Source of the DNA: Capnocytophaga ochracea DSM 7271
Lineage (GTDB): Bacteria > Bacteroidota > Bacteroidia > Flavobacteriales > Flavobacteriaceae
Length of the DNA stretch: 64,000 nt
Assembly (NCBI RefSeq): GCF_000023285.1
Contig: NC_013162.1
Coordinates: 1,094,501-1,158,500 of the forward strand
Direction of reading: 5' to 3'
Positions within the stretch are counted from its first letter, which is position 1; the number at the start of each line of letters is the position of its first letter. Both the position numbers and the translations under genes were made by a program. The notes below the pieces were generated by a model. The model saw only the letters and a list, made by a program, of their open reading frames with translations, had not been told where the DNA came from and searched no databases. Shown here piece by piece: positions 24,594 through 34,210 of the stretch.

Positions 24594-25457
24594 ATGGATA
24601 AGAACAGTGTTTTACAGTACAAAAATCTGTTTGACGGCATTACTCATTATATAGAAAGTGAAGATGCCAAAGAGAAAATAGAAGTGTGGTTTGCCCGTGA
24701 GTTGCAAACCATATTGGGCTATGCCCGATGGGAGAACTTTTCGGTAGCGATACACCGAGCAGTTGCTTCGTGTATGTCACAACAAATCAATGTAGATGAC
24801 CATTTTCGTGAGGTCACGAAAATGGTCGAATTAGGCAGTGGCTCTAAGCGTGAAATTATGGATTTTATGCTTACCCGTTATGCCTGCTATCTCATTGCTC
24901 AGAATGGTGACCCTAAAAAAGAAGAAGTGGCTTTTGCTCAGAGTTATTTTGCTGTACAGACACGTAAGGCTGAGCTCATAGAAGAACGCCTCAACTTGCT
25001 TTCTCGTTTAGAAACACGCGACAAACTCAGAAGTGCCGAAAAGCAACTCTCACAGAATATTTATGAGCGAGGCGTTGATGATAAAGGCTTTGCGCGTATC
25101 CGCTCCAAAGGCGATACCGCTCTTTTTGGCGGACATACTACTGAGGATATGAAGCTACGGTTAGGAATAAAAGCCAACAGACCTTTGGCAGATTTCTTAC
25201 CAACGCTTACGATTGCAGCTAAGAACCTCGCTACCGAAATGACCAATTACAATGTAGAAAGTAATGATTTGCACGGCGAATCTGCCATCACACACGAGCA
25301 CGTACAAAATAACCAAACTGTACGACAAATGTTAGGGCAACGTGGTATCAAACCAGAAGAATTATCTCCTGCCGAAGATATTAAGAAATTAGAGCGCAAA
25401 GTAGCGCGTGATGAGAAAATGATAGCTGAACACTCTCAAAAATTGCCTAAAAACTAA
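24594..25457 (+). CDS. dinD: DNA damage-inducible protein D
   Basis: A 287-residue DinD-type protein. The N-terminal BRO-like domain (WFARELQTILGYARWENFSV at about 28-47) and the central block (FMLTRYACYLIAQNGDPKK at about 92-110) are characteristic. Residues about 165-210 (RGVDDKGFARIRSKGD, ALFGGHTTEDMKLRLGI) are also conserved in the family. E. coli DinD is SOS-induced and has been described as an inhibitor of RecA-mediated strand exchange; the role here is inferred by family. I found no convincing LexA-type operator. It lies between a lipoprotein gene and glutamine synthetase, without obvious functional ties. Confidence 0.88.
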   Translation: MDKNSVLQYKNLFDGITHYIESEDAKEKIEVWFARELQTILGYARWENFSVAIHRAVASCMSQQINVDDHFREVTKMVELGSGSKREIMDFMLTRYACYLIAQNGDPKKEEVAFAQSYFAVQTRKAELIEERLNLLSRLETRDKLRSAEKQLSQNIYERGVDDKGFARIRSKGDTALFGGHTTEDMKLRLGIKANRPLADFLPTLTIAAKNLATEMTNYNVESNDLHGESAITHEHVQNNQTVRQMLGQRGIKPEELSPAEDIKKLERKVARDEKMIAEHSQKLPKN

Positions 25458-25482
25458 AATAATAATAACTTACCTCTTACCT

Positions 25483-27654
25483 ATGCTAAGATTCACCGCT
25501 CTTACTACCGCACAAAACCGCAAACCGGTGGCGGTACCCGAAAATGGCAAACGCTCCGAACTGTTTGCCCAAAATGTATTCAACGAAGAGGCTATGCGCC
25601 AACTGATGACCCGCGATGCCTTTGCCGCTGTAATGAACGCCATTCACAATGGCACTAAAATAGACCGCCGTGTAGCCGACCAAGTGGCTACCGCTATGCG
25701 CGATTGGGCAATCTCCAAAGGCGCTACCCACTACACCCACTGGTTCCAACCTCTTACAGGGGGCACAGCCGAAAAGCACGACGCTTTCTTTGAGCCTGTT
25801 ACTCGCGACCGCGCTATCGAACGCTTCGGGGGCGGACAGCTCGTACAACAAGAGTCCGACGCTTCCAGTTTCCCCAATGGTGGTATCCGCAATACTTTTG
25901 AGGCGCGGGGCTACACCGCTTGGGATCCTTCTTCACCGCCTTTTGTATATGGCACCGTGCTTTGTATCCCTACAATATTCATTGCCTATACCGGCGAGGC
26001 GTTGGACAATAAAACGCCTTTGCTCAAAGCTCTTAGCGTTATCGACCAAGCAGCTACCGAGGTTGCCCGCTATTTCGACAAAAATGTGAGCAAAGTCACC
26101 ACTACCTTAGGCTGTGAACAAGAGTACTTCCTCATCGATAAAGCCCTTGCCAATACCCGCCCCGATTTGATGATTACCGGTCGCACCCTCTTAGGGCATC
26201 AAGCGGCTAAGGGGCAACAGTTGGACGACCACTATTTAGGGGCAATTCCAAGCCGTGTGTTGGCTTTTATGCGCGATTTGGAGCAAGAGTGTCTATTGCT
26301 CGGAATCCCCGTCAAAACGCGTCATAACGAGGTCGCGCCTAACCAGTTTGAGTTGGCGCCTATTTTTGAAGAAGCCAACCTTGCTGTCGATCAAAACTCT
26401 CTGCTGATGGACGTGATGCGCAAAGTAGCCGAACGCCACGACTTTGTGATCCTATTCCACGAAAAACCCTTTGCAGGGGTCAATGGTTCGGGCAAGCATA
26501 ACAACTGGTCGCTTGTAACTGATACAGGCGTAAACCTCTTGGCGCCTAGCAAAACGCCTATCAAGAACCTGCAATTCCTCACTTTCTTCATCTGTACTAT
26601 CAAGGCAGTATGTGAATACGAGCCTTTGTTAAGAGCCTCGGTGGCATCAGCAACTAATGATTACCGATTAGGCGCTAATGAAGCACCGCCTGCCATAGTA
26701 TCGGTGTTTATAGGCGAACAGCTTACCCAAGTCTTAGATGCCTTAGAAGTGTCGTCCGATAACCTATCTCCCGAAGAAAAAACCGAACTCAAACTGAATG
26801 TAGTAGGCAAAATACCCGACCTCTTTCTCGATACTACCGACCGCAATCGCACCTCACCTTTTGCCTTTACGGGCAACAAGTTCGAGTTCCGTGCCGTGGG
26901 CTCTAAAGCCAATTGTGGCAAGCCTACAATGGTACTGAGCACCATAGTAGCTCAACAACTCACCGAGTTTAAGAAGGCAGTTGATGCGCTCATCGAAGGA
27001 GGCAAGAAGAAAGAAGATGCTATTTTTAAAGTGTTGCGCCGCTACATTAAGGAAAGTAAGAAAATACGCTTTGAAGGCGACGGTTATAGCAAAGAATGGG
27101 AGGAAGAGGCTGCTCGCCGTGGTTTGAGTAATCATAAAACGACACCTGAGGCACTGAAAGAAAACATCAGTGAGAAGGCTGTGGCTTTGTTTGAAAGTAC
27201 AGGAGTACTCAGCAAAGTAGAGCTTTTAGCGCGTTATGAAATTGGCTTAGAAGAATACGTGAAAACCGTGCAGATAGAATCGCGTGTATTAGGCGATATT
27301 GCCCGTAATCACGTGGTGCCAACAGCCGTGCGTTACCAAAACACCCTTATTGAGAACGTGAAAGGCTTAAAAGAAATATTTGGCGATAGCTACCAAGAAG
27401 TCGCTGCCGAGCAAATGGAACTCATACGCCATATTTCCGAGCATATCAAGGTGATCCACAGTCAGGTAGAGGCAATGGTAGAGGCGCGAAAGCACGCTAA
27501 TCACTTACCCGATTTTGAAGCTAAAGCCGATGCTTATTGCAATGAGGTCAAACCTTTCTTTGAGATAATACGCTACCATTGCGACAAACTCGAACTTATG
27601 GTAGACGACGAACTTTGGACACTGACAAAATACCGCGAATTGTTTTTTAATTAG
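25483..27654 (+). CDS. glnN: Glutamine synthetase type III
   Basis: A 723-residue enzyme that condenses ammonia with glutamate using ATP. Length and N-terminus (NVFNEEAMRQLM, then THYTHWFQPLTGGTAEKHDA) match the GSIII family common in Bacteroidota, far larger than GSI. Signature blocks include SKVTTTLGCEQEYFLID (metal-binding Glu), RHNEVAPNQFELAPIFEEAN and HEKPFAGVNGSGKHNNWSL with conserved catalytic residues. It starts 25 bp after dinD, but no promoter consensus separates them clearly. It is one of three nitrogen-metabolism genes in the window, with glutaminase and isocitrate dehydrogenase. Confidence 0.95.
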   Translation: MLRFTALTTAQNRKPVAVPENGKRSELFAQNVFNEEAMRQLMTRDAFAAVMNAIHNGTKIDRRVADQVATAMRDWAISKGATHYTHWFQPLTGGTAEKHDAFFEPVTRDRAIERFGGGQLVQQESDASSFPNGGIRNTFEARGYTAWDPSSPPFVYGTVLCIPTIFIAYTGEALDNKTPLLKALSVIDQAATEVARYFDKNVSKVTTTLGCEQEYFLIDKALANTRPDLMITGRTLLGHQAAKGQQLDDHYLGAIPSRVLAFMRDLEQECLLLGIPVKTRHNEVAPNQFELAPIFEEANLAVDQNSLLMDVMRKVAERHDFVILFHEKPFAGVNGSGKHNNWSLVTDTGVNLLAPSKTPIKNLQFLTFFICTIKAVCEYEPLLRASVASATNDYRLGANEAPPAIVSVFIGEQLTQVLDALEVSSDNLSPEEKTELKLNVVGKIPDLFLDTTDRNRTSPFAFTGNKFEFRAVGSKANCGKPTMVLSTIVAQQLTEFKKAVDALIEGGKKKEDAIFKVLRRYIKESKKIRFEGDGYSKEWEEEAARRGLSNHKTTPEALKENISEKAVALFESTGVLSKVELLARYEIGLEEYVKTVQIESRVLGDIARNHVVPTAVRYQNTLIENVKGLKEIFGDSYQEVAAEQMELIRHISEHIKVIHSQVEAMVEARKHANHLPDFEAKADAYCNEVKPFFEIIRYHCDKLELMVDDELWTLTKYRELFFN

Positions 27655-27701
27655 CAAATTAGAAGATGAGAGAATTAGAAAATTTGAAATGAGAAAATAA
27701 G

Positions 27702-27732
27702 GTGCGAGCCGCACAGGCAGTGTGAGCCACAT
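27702..27732. repeat. Two 18-bp palindromic units
   Basis: GTGCG-AGC-CGCAC at 27702-27714 and GTGTG-AGC-CACAT at 27720-27732, exactly 18 bp apart, in the opposite orientation to those at 10539. They follow glnN and a short run of CTAATT-type repeats. Confidence 0.75.
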
Positions 27733-27767
27733 AGGCTGTTGAATTAGCAAATTTAGAGGATTGAGGA

Positions 27768-27990
27768 GTTCGGAAGGAAACGGAAAAGTTCGGAAGAGGA
27801 GAGGTGGGATTTTTGGTGAAAAAAGGCTGTAAGAGGGGTGGGGTTAGCTTATAGAGAGCTTATAGGAAGCTTATACGAATCTTGGAAGATTGGTATAGAA
27901 AGGGTATATAAATGGTTGAATAATAGCATAATACAACAAGGTTAAAAATGGTAAAAACGGGGTTTCGAGGCGAAAGAAAAGGGAAGAAAT
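27768..27990 (-). repeat. Conserved intergenic element, copy D of six
   Basis: GGAAGGAAACGGAAAAGTTC, GGTGGGGTTAGC, the inverted TATAAGCT triplet, CGAATCTTGGAAGATTGG and GGGTTTCGAGGCG occur in the same order as in copy C. The C-rich hairpin end is lost here. The 27655-28302 gap also holds the TATGTG-type hairpin (CAGC-TATT-GCTG at 28076-28087) and a palindrome unit at 28139-28151, and no gene. Confidence 0.9.
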
Positions 27991-28213
27991 GACGAGGGAC
28001 AAATGACGAATGACGAAGGTAATGTGGTGAAAATATTTTCCTTTATACATACTCCGCTTTCACGAGGCACATACTCAGCTATTGCTGGCTATCTTCAAAA
28101 GAGGAATGTGGTCACAGAAAAAGTGAAGGTAATGTAGGGTCGTGGTACGACGAGCAAGTAGAAACTTTGGTAAAGTGTAGGAAGAAAATTCGCAAACCAA
28201 TTTTGATAAGCTA

Positions 28214-28282
28214 TAATAAAAAAACACTTTGTCAAAAAGTATCGTAGCAGTACGTGCGGTTAGAAACTTTGACAAAGTGTAG
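28214..28282 (-). terminator. Terminator of hemL
   Basis: ACACTTTGTCAAA at 28224-28236 pairs with TTTGACAAAGTGT at 28268-28280. On the minus strand the stem is followed by TTTTTTT. It lies about 20 bp after the hemL stop and is a variant of the TTTGCCAAAG hairpin with C changed to T and G changed to A on the opposite arms. Confidence 0.8.
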
Positions 28283-28302
28283 TATGACGCTAACTATGAG
28301 TG

Positions 28303-29589
28303 TTACAACTCCATAATTACTCTGTTGAGAGCTCCGATGGTCTTATCTAAATCTTCGTAAGTAAGGGCGTCGTTGAGGAAATAACTTTCAAAAGCACTTG
28401 GAGGTAAGTAGATACCTTCGCGTAGCATTCCGTGAAAATACTTGCGGAAGCGTGCTGTATTGCTCTTAGCTGAGCTGGCGAAATCGGTTACGGGTTCTTC
28501 GGCAAAGAAGAGGGTAAACATCGAACCAAAGCTATTGATTTGGTAAGGGAACCCTGCGCGTTTCAGTACGTTGTCGAAGCCTTCGTGCAAGTAAGATGTC
28601 TTTTTCGCTAAACTGTCGAACACCTCAGGTTGTTCATTCAGAGCTGTGAGCATCGCCAATCCAGCACTCATCGCCAAAGGATTTCCGCTAAGAGTCCCCG
28701 CTTGATACACGGGACCTTCGGGAGCTAAATAGCTCATAATTTCTTTATTAGCAGCAAAAGCCCCTACCGGGAGTCCGCCACCAATCACTTTTCCGAAGGT
28801 AACGATATCGGCTTTGATACCAAAGACCTCTTGTGCTCCGCCTTTTGCCAAACGGAAGCCGGTCATCACTTCATCGAATATCAAAAGTGCTCCGTTTTCG
28901 GTACAGAGTTGTCTCAATCCTTCCAAGAAACCTTCGGCAGGAGGCACACAGCCCATATTTCCGGCTACGGGTTCGATAATTACGCAAGCGATTTGCTGTG
29001 GATTGGCTTCAAAGAGGGTTTTTACGGAGGCTAAATCGTTGTAGTTTGCTAAAAGCGTATCTTTAGCCGTGCCTTGAGTCACGCCAGGACTATTGGGACT
29101 ACCAAAAGTTGCGCCACCACTACCAGCCTCGATGAGGAAAGCATCGGAATGTCCGTGGTAACAACCGGCAAACTTGATAATCTTCTCACGACCGGTATAG
29201 CCACGAGCCAAGCGTACGGCGCTCATACAAGCCTCAGTTCCGCTGTTCACAAAGCGAATCTTATCGATATGAGGCACCATTGAGACCGCTAATTCGGCGA
29301 TTTGGACTTCGACTTCAGTAGGAATACCGAAAGAAGTACCTTTCTTGGCGCGCTCGGTTACTGCCTCAATTACCGGAGGGTAGGCGTGTCCTAAAATGAG
29401 AGGTCCCCAAGAGGCGATATAATCGATGTACTTGCGGTTGTCCTCATCGGTGAGGTAAGCGCCTTGGGCTTCTTTGATGAAAATAGGGTGTCCCCCTACG
29501 GCATTGAAAGCGCGTACGGGTGAATTGACTCCGCCAGGGAGTACTTGTTGTGCAGCTGCGAATAGTTCGCTACTTCTTTTGTAAAGCAT
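28303..29589 (-). CDS. hemL: Glutamate-1-semialdehyde 2,1-aminomutase
   Basis: A 428-residue PLP enzyme converting glutamate-1-semialdehyde to 5-aminolevulinate in the C5 route to haem. The PLP lysine lies in [17 protein letters not shown] at about 265, and other family blocks are [12 protein letters not shown] (about 18-29), [15 protein letters not shown] and [20 protein letters not shown]. Length and motifs are typical. It is immediately downstream of a PfkB kinase gene (61 bp), so the two could be co-transcribed, and is closed by a strong terminator. Confidence 0.95.
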   Translation of the reverse strand: MLYKRSSELFAAAQQVLPGGVNSPVRAFNAVGGHPIFIKEAQGAYLTDEDNRKYIDYIASWGPLILGHAYPPVIEAVTERAKKGTSFGIPTEVEVQIAELAVSMVPHIDKIRFVNSGTEACMSAVRLARGYTGREKIIKFAGCYHGHSDAFLIEAGSGGATFGSPNSPGVTQGTAKDTLLANYNDLASVKTLFEANPQQIACVIIEPVAGNMGCVPPAEGFLEGLRQLCTENGALLIFDEVMTGFRLAKGGAQEVFGIKADIVTFGKVIGGGLPVGAFAANKEIMSYLAPEGPVYQAGTLSGNPLAMSAGLAMLTALNEQPEVFDSLAKKTSYLHEGFDNVLKRAGFPYQINSFGSMFTLFFAEEPVTDFASSAKSNTARFRKYFHGMLREGIYLPPSAFESYFLNDALTYEDLDKTIGALNRVIMEL

Positions 29590-29650
29590 ATCTTTTTAGG
29601 TAAGAGGTAAGAGATAAGAGGCAACAAGCAACAGTTTTACCTTTTATCTC

Positions 29651-30577
29651 TTACTTAAGTTGAATGTCAAATTGAGTAAGGTCACGGAATTGTTGTAAAC
29701 GGGCGTGGCGCTCGTCTTGGGTGAGGGTAAGCAGGCGCTCAGCCCCAAATTTCTCGATGCAAAACGAGGCAATGTTCGAGCCGTGAACAATAGCGTTTTT
29801 TAGATTGCTGAACGAATAGTCGCGGGTTTTGGTGAGATAGCCTACGAGTCCGCCAGCAAAAGCATCACCGGCACCTGTGGGGTCGAATACTTCGGCTAAG
29901 GGGAGTGCTGGCGCAAAGAACACTTTGTCGTCGTGGAATAATAGCGCCCCGTGTTCGCCTTTTTTAATCACCACAAACTTCACCCCCATTGCCATAATGC
30001 GCTGGGCGGCTTTCACGAGCGAATACTCTTTGGTAAGTTGGCGTGCTTCTTCATCGTTGATTGTAATCATATCTACGCGAGCGACTACCTCCATTAGCAA
30101 GTCCCAAGTGTGGTTCATCCAGTAGTTCATTGTGTCCATCACCACTAATTTGGGGCGCGATAGCATTTGGTCGAGTACGTCCATTTGCAGAGTAGGGTGG
30201 AGGTTGCCGAGTAAGAGCACTTCGGCATTGCGGAAGGCTTCGGGTACTACGGGCTTAAAATTGGTAAGCACGTTCAGTTGGGTGTCGAGGGTATCGCGTT
30301 GGTTCATATCGTTACGATACTTGCCACTCCAAAAGAGCGTTTTTCCTCCGTGCACTATCTCAATGCCCGACACGTCGATATGGCGCTGGCTGAGGAGGTT
30401 TAAGTAGTCTTGTGGATAGTCGTCGCCTACGATAGAGACGACAGCTGAGGGGACTTCGAACTGAGCGGCAGCAAGGGCTATATAGTTAGCTGAGCCCCCC
30501 ATAATAGCGTTGCTTTTTCCGAAAGGAGTTTCTATTTGGTCGAAAGCAATACTTCCGAGAATGAGTAGTTTATTCAT
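29651..30577 (-). CDS. PfkB-family carbohydrate kinase
   Basis: A 308-residue ribokinase-fold sugar kinase. The glycine-rich substrate site is MGGSANYIALAAAQ (about residues 26-39). The C-terminal signature DPTGAGDAFAGGLVGYL (about 236-252) carries the catalytic Asp and anion hole. Substrate cannot be decided; adenosine kinase-like and ribokinase-like members are both possible. It lies 61 bp upstream of hemL in the same direction. Confidence 0.9.
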   Translation of the reverse strand: MNKLLILGSIAFDQIETPFGKSNAIMGGSANYIALAAAQFEVPSAVVSIVGDDYPQDYLNLLSQRHIDVSGIEIVHGGKTLFWSGKYRNDMNQRDTLDTQLNVLTNFKPVVPEAFRNAEVLLLGNLHPTLQMDVLDQMLSRPKLVVMDTMNYWMNHTWDLLMEVVARVDMITINDEEARQLTKEYSLVKAAQRIMAMGVKFVVIKKGEHGALLFHDDKVFFAPALPLAEVFDPTGAGDAFAGGLVGYLTKTRDYSFSNLKNAIVHGSNIASFCIEKFGAERLLTLTQDERHARLQQFRDLTQFDIQLK

Positions 30578-30742
30578 TTAAAATAGGTAAAACCAGTAAA
30601 CACTGGATCTGTGAGTAATAGATTTCGGGGGCAAAGGTAGTGAAAAAAGTGGATAGAGAGAAGGGAAAGACGAAAAAAGTTGGTAGAGAGTGTAAGTGGG
30701 GAATTATTTAAACAAAAGAAGGAGGGAGGAAGAGAAACTATT

Positions 30743-30774
30743 TTTGGTTATCTCATCAAGATGTTATACTTTTG
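30743..30774 (+). promoter_or_regulatory. Promoter of the O-antigen ligase-like gene
   Basis: TTTG at 30743-30746, a 20-bp spacer and TACTTTTG at 30767-30774, an exact match to the consensus. The start codon is 65 bp further on. Confidence 0.75.
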
Positions 30775-30838
30775 CATTATTAGTTAGTATTTTTACAAAT
30801 TCTTTTAATTGCAAGAAGACTTATTTGTTTGTTGAGAA

Positions 30839-32218
30839 ATGATAAACAAGTTGCTAAAAAATTGGATATTCTTACTTTCCTTACTAGTTATTGTCTTAGC
30901 CTTTTTTCTTTCATATATTTTCCCAGATTTATGGATAAGGGAGGGGTTTAGTAATGGCTTTTTTAAAGGAGGTTTCTATTTCTGTGGTTTTTTTTCTGCT
31001 TTATGGTTGTTACAAAATCACTTGATTCTTTTTAGAAAAGAAGAATGTTTACGTTCACTTATAATATGTGTAGGAGCCGCAACCGTTTTTTTGTGGACAT
31101 ATAAGCATAAAATCACATTTCGTATGGATCTACTCTTACTTTTTTTATGTGGTTTTTATTCTTTAGTTTACCGAAAATGGATAATGCCTGATAGAGTGAT
31201 GATTGTTTTCTTTTTGCTGATAATATTGCGGTTTTTAGGAATACTATGGGCAGAAGACAAAGCCTTTGCTTGGCAAGATGTTAATACAGATAAACTCTAT
31301 TTTTTATTACTTGTTCTTATTACTTGCATTGGTTTTCGGATAAAAGAACAAGAGAGTATGAGTTTTATTACTCTATGTTTTAAGTTGTTTTTACTATTAC
31401 TTACTTTGAATATAAGTGCTTATATTTTTATACAAAAAGCTATAAATCTTTATTTTTTTAGTTTTTTGGCTTTTAATAAAGGTTATATGAATTATTATGA
31501 GCTCTTATTAGGATGGTCTATTTTTAAGCATCCTAGTTTTATAGCTTGGATAATGCTTGTAATATGGGGATTAGGAGTTTTGGTGTGGAGGAAGAATAAA
31601 GAACTTATATCATTACCAGAAGTTATTTTGTATGGAGTTCTCTTGTTTTGTTTTGTTTTTATGCTACAAGCGAGAGTAGCTATAATAGGTTTCCCTTTAT
31701 GTCTTTTGATATTAGGCTGGTTTTATATTTCTAAAGAATGGACTATTCGAAAGCGTATTATAACTGAAATAGGACTGTTTTCAATGGGCTTATTAGGTAT
31801 TTATTGGTTAGTTACTCATACGACCTTTTTTGCTGATTCTGCGCGAGAGAAAATGCTTATAAAAGCAAAAGAAAGTATTAATCATCATTTTATAATAGGG
31901 GCAGGCACCTCCTATGAAAAACTTCTAGCAAACGAAACGATAGGATTAGTACACATTCACAATGATTTTTTAGCCACATTTATTGATTTAGGAATGGTTG
32001 GGTTTTCTTTGCTTTTATTATGGATATTCACTATTTACCAAAAAGGGATTTACAATAGGGATAATTATATTATATATTGCCTTATGACCTTTCTTTTATT
32101 TATGAATACGGATGTTGTTTTAAATTATCAACCAGGGGTGCTTATTTTACTTCCTTTTTTAATATTTGTTTTTTTTAAACAGGAGAAAACACTTAATTTA
32201 TACTATAATAAGGGTTGA
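30839..32218 (+). CDS. O-antigen ligase/polymerase-like membrane protein
   Basis: A 459-residue, very hydrophobic protein with about 10-12 membrane helices and a large loop at about residues 340-385 (ESINHHFIIGAGTSYEKLLA then LVHIHNDFLATFIDLGMVGF). The pattern of an extended periplasmic loop with HNDFLATFIDLG is that of the O-antigen ligase/Wzy family (Wzy_C/WaaL). It would join or polymerise surface glycan on the periplasmic side. It converges with, and overlaps by 16 bp, a minus-strand run of glycosyltransferase genes, consistent with a shared surface-glycan locus. Confidence 0.8.
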   Translation: MINKLLKNWIFLLSLLVIVLAFFLSYIFPDLWIREGFSNGFFKGGFYFCGFFSALWLLQNHLILFRKEECLRSLIICVGAATVFLWTYKHKITFRMDLLLLFLCGFYSLVYRKWIMPDRVMIVFFLLIILRFLGILWAEDKAFAWQDVNTDKLYFLLLVLITCIGFRIKEQESMSFITLCFKLFLLLLTLNISAYIFIQKAINLYFFSFLAFNKGYMNYYELLLGWSIFKHPSFIAWIMLVIWGLGVLVWRKNKELISLPEVILYGVLLFCFVFMLQARVAIIGFPLCLLILGWFYISKEWTIRKRIITEIGLFSMGLLGIYWLVTHTTFFADSAREKMLIKAKESINHHFIIGAGTSYEKLLANETIGLVHIHNDFLATFIDLGMVGFSLLLLWIFTIYQKGIYNRDNYIIYCLMTFLLFMNTDVVLNYQPGVLILLPFLIFVFFKQEKTLNLYYNKG

Positions 32219-33255
32219 AAGAGATGTAGAATTTTATTCCAAATAGAGATAGTATCTTTTTCCTCTCGTTCCATTGAGTAGTTAGAAAGTACAAAATCAG
32301 AAGCTTTCTTCCCTTTCCCTATAATTATTTCAGGAGACTTTTCATAAATCAATAGTAGTTCTTCTACTTTCTTCACATATTCTATGATGTTACCACCCTC
32401 TATAGGAGAAGAAAATTTGGGATTAAAATATTCTCTACCTCCTTCTCCGTGATAACCAATCACGTAGCAACCACAAGCCATAGCTTCTATTGGTGGAAGT
32501 CCAAAACCCTCTCGATGATTGAAACTTAAAAAGAAAACACTTTGTTTCATTATATTAGCGACCTCTAGTTCGTTTTTATTATCAATAGACACCAAATTCC
32601 AGTTACGAAGCACTCCCCTAAGTTTGAGAATAAGGATTACTTGGCGTACATCATCAGTTAACTTTCGAGGCATAAAGCATATTTGTTTTTGCTTTTTAGA
32701 AGAATAAGAAAAAATCGAAGTGTCAATACCTAAGGTCATTTTATATGTGTTTAACTTAGGGAAAGTATAATTCATATAAGTTAAAGCATCTTTAGAAGCA
32801 ACAATTGTTGCTAAAATATTAGGGTTATTATAAGGTGTTTGAGTATATTCTTTTTCAAAAAAATAGTGGTTGAAAGTATAATAGCAGTTTTGATTAAAGA
32901 TTACTTTCTTAATATTTGGGGCTATCTTATCTATTTTATCACCGTATATTTCAGGAAAAACTAATATAGTATTCTTGTCTATAGGAATACTTCTCTTGTT
33001 TAAAAACCATAGTTTTATTTTTTTTATAAAAGTAATTTTTCTATTCCCAAGTATATATTTTAGTAATTTAAATAAGTAAGGACTATGTGATATTTGTGCA
33101 TCACTATGAAACCACTTTTGCTTACTTTTACCTTGTAGTAGGACAGAGGCATTAAAGCCATTTTTTTTTAATGTTTCTGCTTGGCGGAAAATCTGTTTTA
33201 CCCCGCCACTCATAAAATTGTTATTAGGGCAAAGAAAGAGTATTTTAGTTTCCAT
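32203..33255 (-). CDS. Glycosyltransferase, GT-B fold (GT4-like)
   Basis: A 350-residue cytoplasmic glycosyltransferase. The N-terminus FLCPNNNFMSGGVKQIFRQA is a typical acceptor-side glycine motif, and the C-terminal nucleotide-sugar site contains REGFGLPPIEAMACGCYVIG with the conserved Glu residues, followed by GEGGREYF. Donor and acceptor are unknown. It is the last gene of a minus-strand set with overlapping ends (11 bp with the gene upstream), so translation is probably coupled. Its 3' end overlaps the convergent O-antigen ligase-like gene. Confidence 0.88.
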   Translation of the reverse strand: METKILFLCPNNNFMSGGVKQIFRQAETLKKNGFNASVLLQGKSKQKWFHSDAQISHSPYLFKLLKYILGNRKITFIKKIKLWFLNKRSIPIDKNTILVFPEIYGDKIDKIAPNIKKVIFNQNCYYTFNHYFFEKEYTQTPYNNPNILATIVASKDALTYMNYTFPKLNTYKMTLGIDTSIFSYSSKKQKQICFMPRKLTDDVRQVILILKLRGVLRNWNLVSIDNKNELEVANIMKQSVFFLSFNHREGFGLPPIEAMACGCYVIGYHGEGGREYFNPKFSSPIEGGNIIEYVKKVEELLLIYEKSPEIIIGKGKKASDFVLSNYSMEREEKDTISIWNKILHLFQPLL

Positions 33256-34210
33256 TAATAATATTATGAATCCAATTTTTAATATGGTATTTTTCTCTTA
33301 GTTTTATATCTATTTCTTGATAGTCAGTTTTAAAAAATTCCAAAGGGATAGTAATGTTGTCAATATCTTCTATAACAAAGATGTTATTAGGATTGTAAAA
33401 ATCATAATTTACAATATCTTTATTAGTGGTAATAAGTTTTTTTCTTAGTCCTATAGCCTCATATGGACGAAAAGACAACCCTTTTTGGTGAGGATGTGCA
33501 ATATCCAAAATAATTTTACTATCTAAATAGTATTTATATGATTTTGAAAAAGGAATAATTTCTTTAATGCGTTCAATACTTTTAGGGAGCCTTTGTCGCC
33601 TACGTGCAAACATCTTTCCTTTGACTGAAATATTATGTTCATCAAAATATTTAAAGATACGTTCAGCAACTTTTATTCTCTCATCATAAGTGGCTAAATA
33701 ACAAACATCGTATAGGTTATTTGAATCATTATTACTTTCTGCAAAGTAGAAATTAGTAATCTTTTTTAGATGGTACTTTACACAATCATCTGGTTCGAAA
33801 CTATAGATAATGTCAAAATCTTCTAAATATTTCTTCTGCATAGGTATTTTTTCAATACTATCCCAAAAAATAACTACTGATAATTTTGTTTTCTTTAAAG
33901 CTATTTCTATCTGATTATTAGTTAGAAGGTATGGGGCATTTATTAGTAAAATATCATAATCATTACTTTCGTTAATAAATTTAATAAACTCTTTTATATA
34001 TTCATCTTTTTTTTTCTCTTTTAGATTTCTTCCTAAAAGAGTTTTTAAAAAGAAGTTGTAAATCCTTTCCCCCCAATTTTTATATTGGTACTTAAAGTTT
34101 GAGACTATATAGCTCACATCACAATCACTATATTCTTTTAATCCCTTAAGAACAACTTCATTAAAACCATAATAGTCGGGGGCGATGAACAAAAGCTTCC
34201 TTTTCATCAT
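33245..34210 (-). CDS. Glycosyltransferase-like protein, paralogue of the next gene upstream
   Basis: Start placed at 34210, where ATGA overlaps the stop of the gene upstream; an in-frame ATG lies 21 bp earlier. The 321-residue protein begins KRKLLFIAPDYYGFNEVVL and has a C-terminal block LSFRPYEAIGLRKKLITTNK followed by DFYNPNNIFVIE. Its neighbour at 34207-35190 shares these blocks, so the pair are duplicates. The C-terminal pattern resembles CgeB-like and other GT-B transferases. It probably adds a sugar to surface glycan; the activity is not established by any motif that I can see. Confidence 0.72.
   Translation of the reverse strand: MMKRKLLFIAPDYYGFNEVVLKGLKEYSDCDVSYIVSNFKYQYKNWGERIYNFFLKTLLGRNLKEKKKDEYIKEFIKFINESNDYDILLINAPYLLTNNQIEIALKKTKLSVVIFWDSIEKIPMQKKYLEDFDIIYSFEPDDCVKYHLKKITNFYFAESNNDSNNLYDVCYLATYDERIKVAERIFKYFDEHNISVKGKMFARRRQRLPKSIERIKEIIPFSKSYKYYLDSKIILDIAHPHQKGLSFRPYEAIGLRKKLITTNKDIVNYDFYNPNNIFVIEDIDNITIPLEFFKTDYQEIDIKLREKYHIKNWIHNIINGN

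Noticed and set aside
24594-25457. DinD with glutamine synthetase as a functional unit or defence pair.
   Set aside because: The 25-bp gap suggests possible co-transcription, but no family knowledge or motif links their roles.
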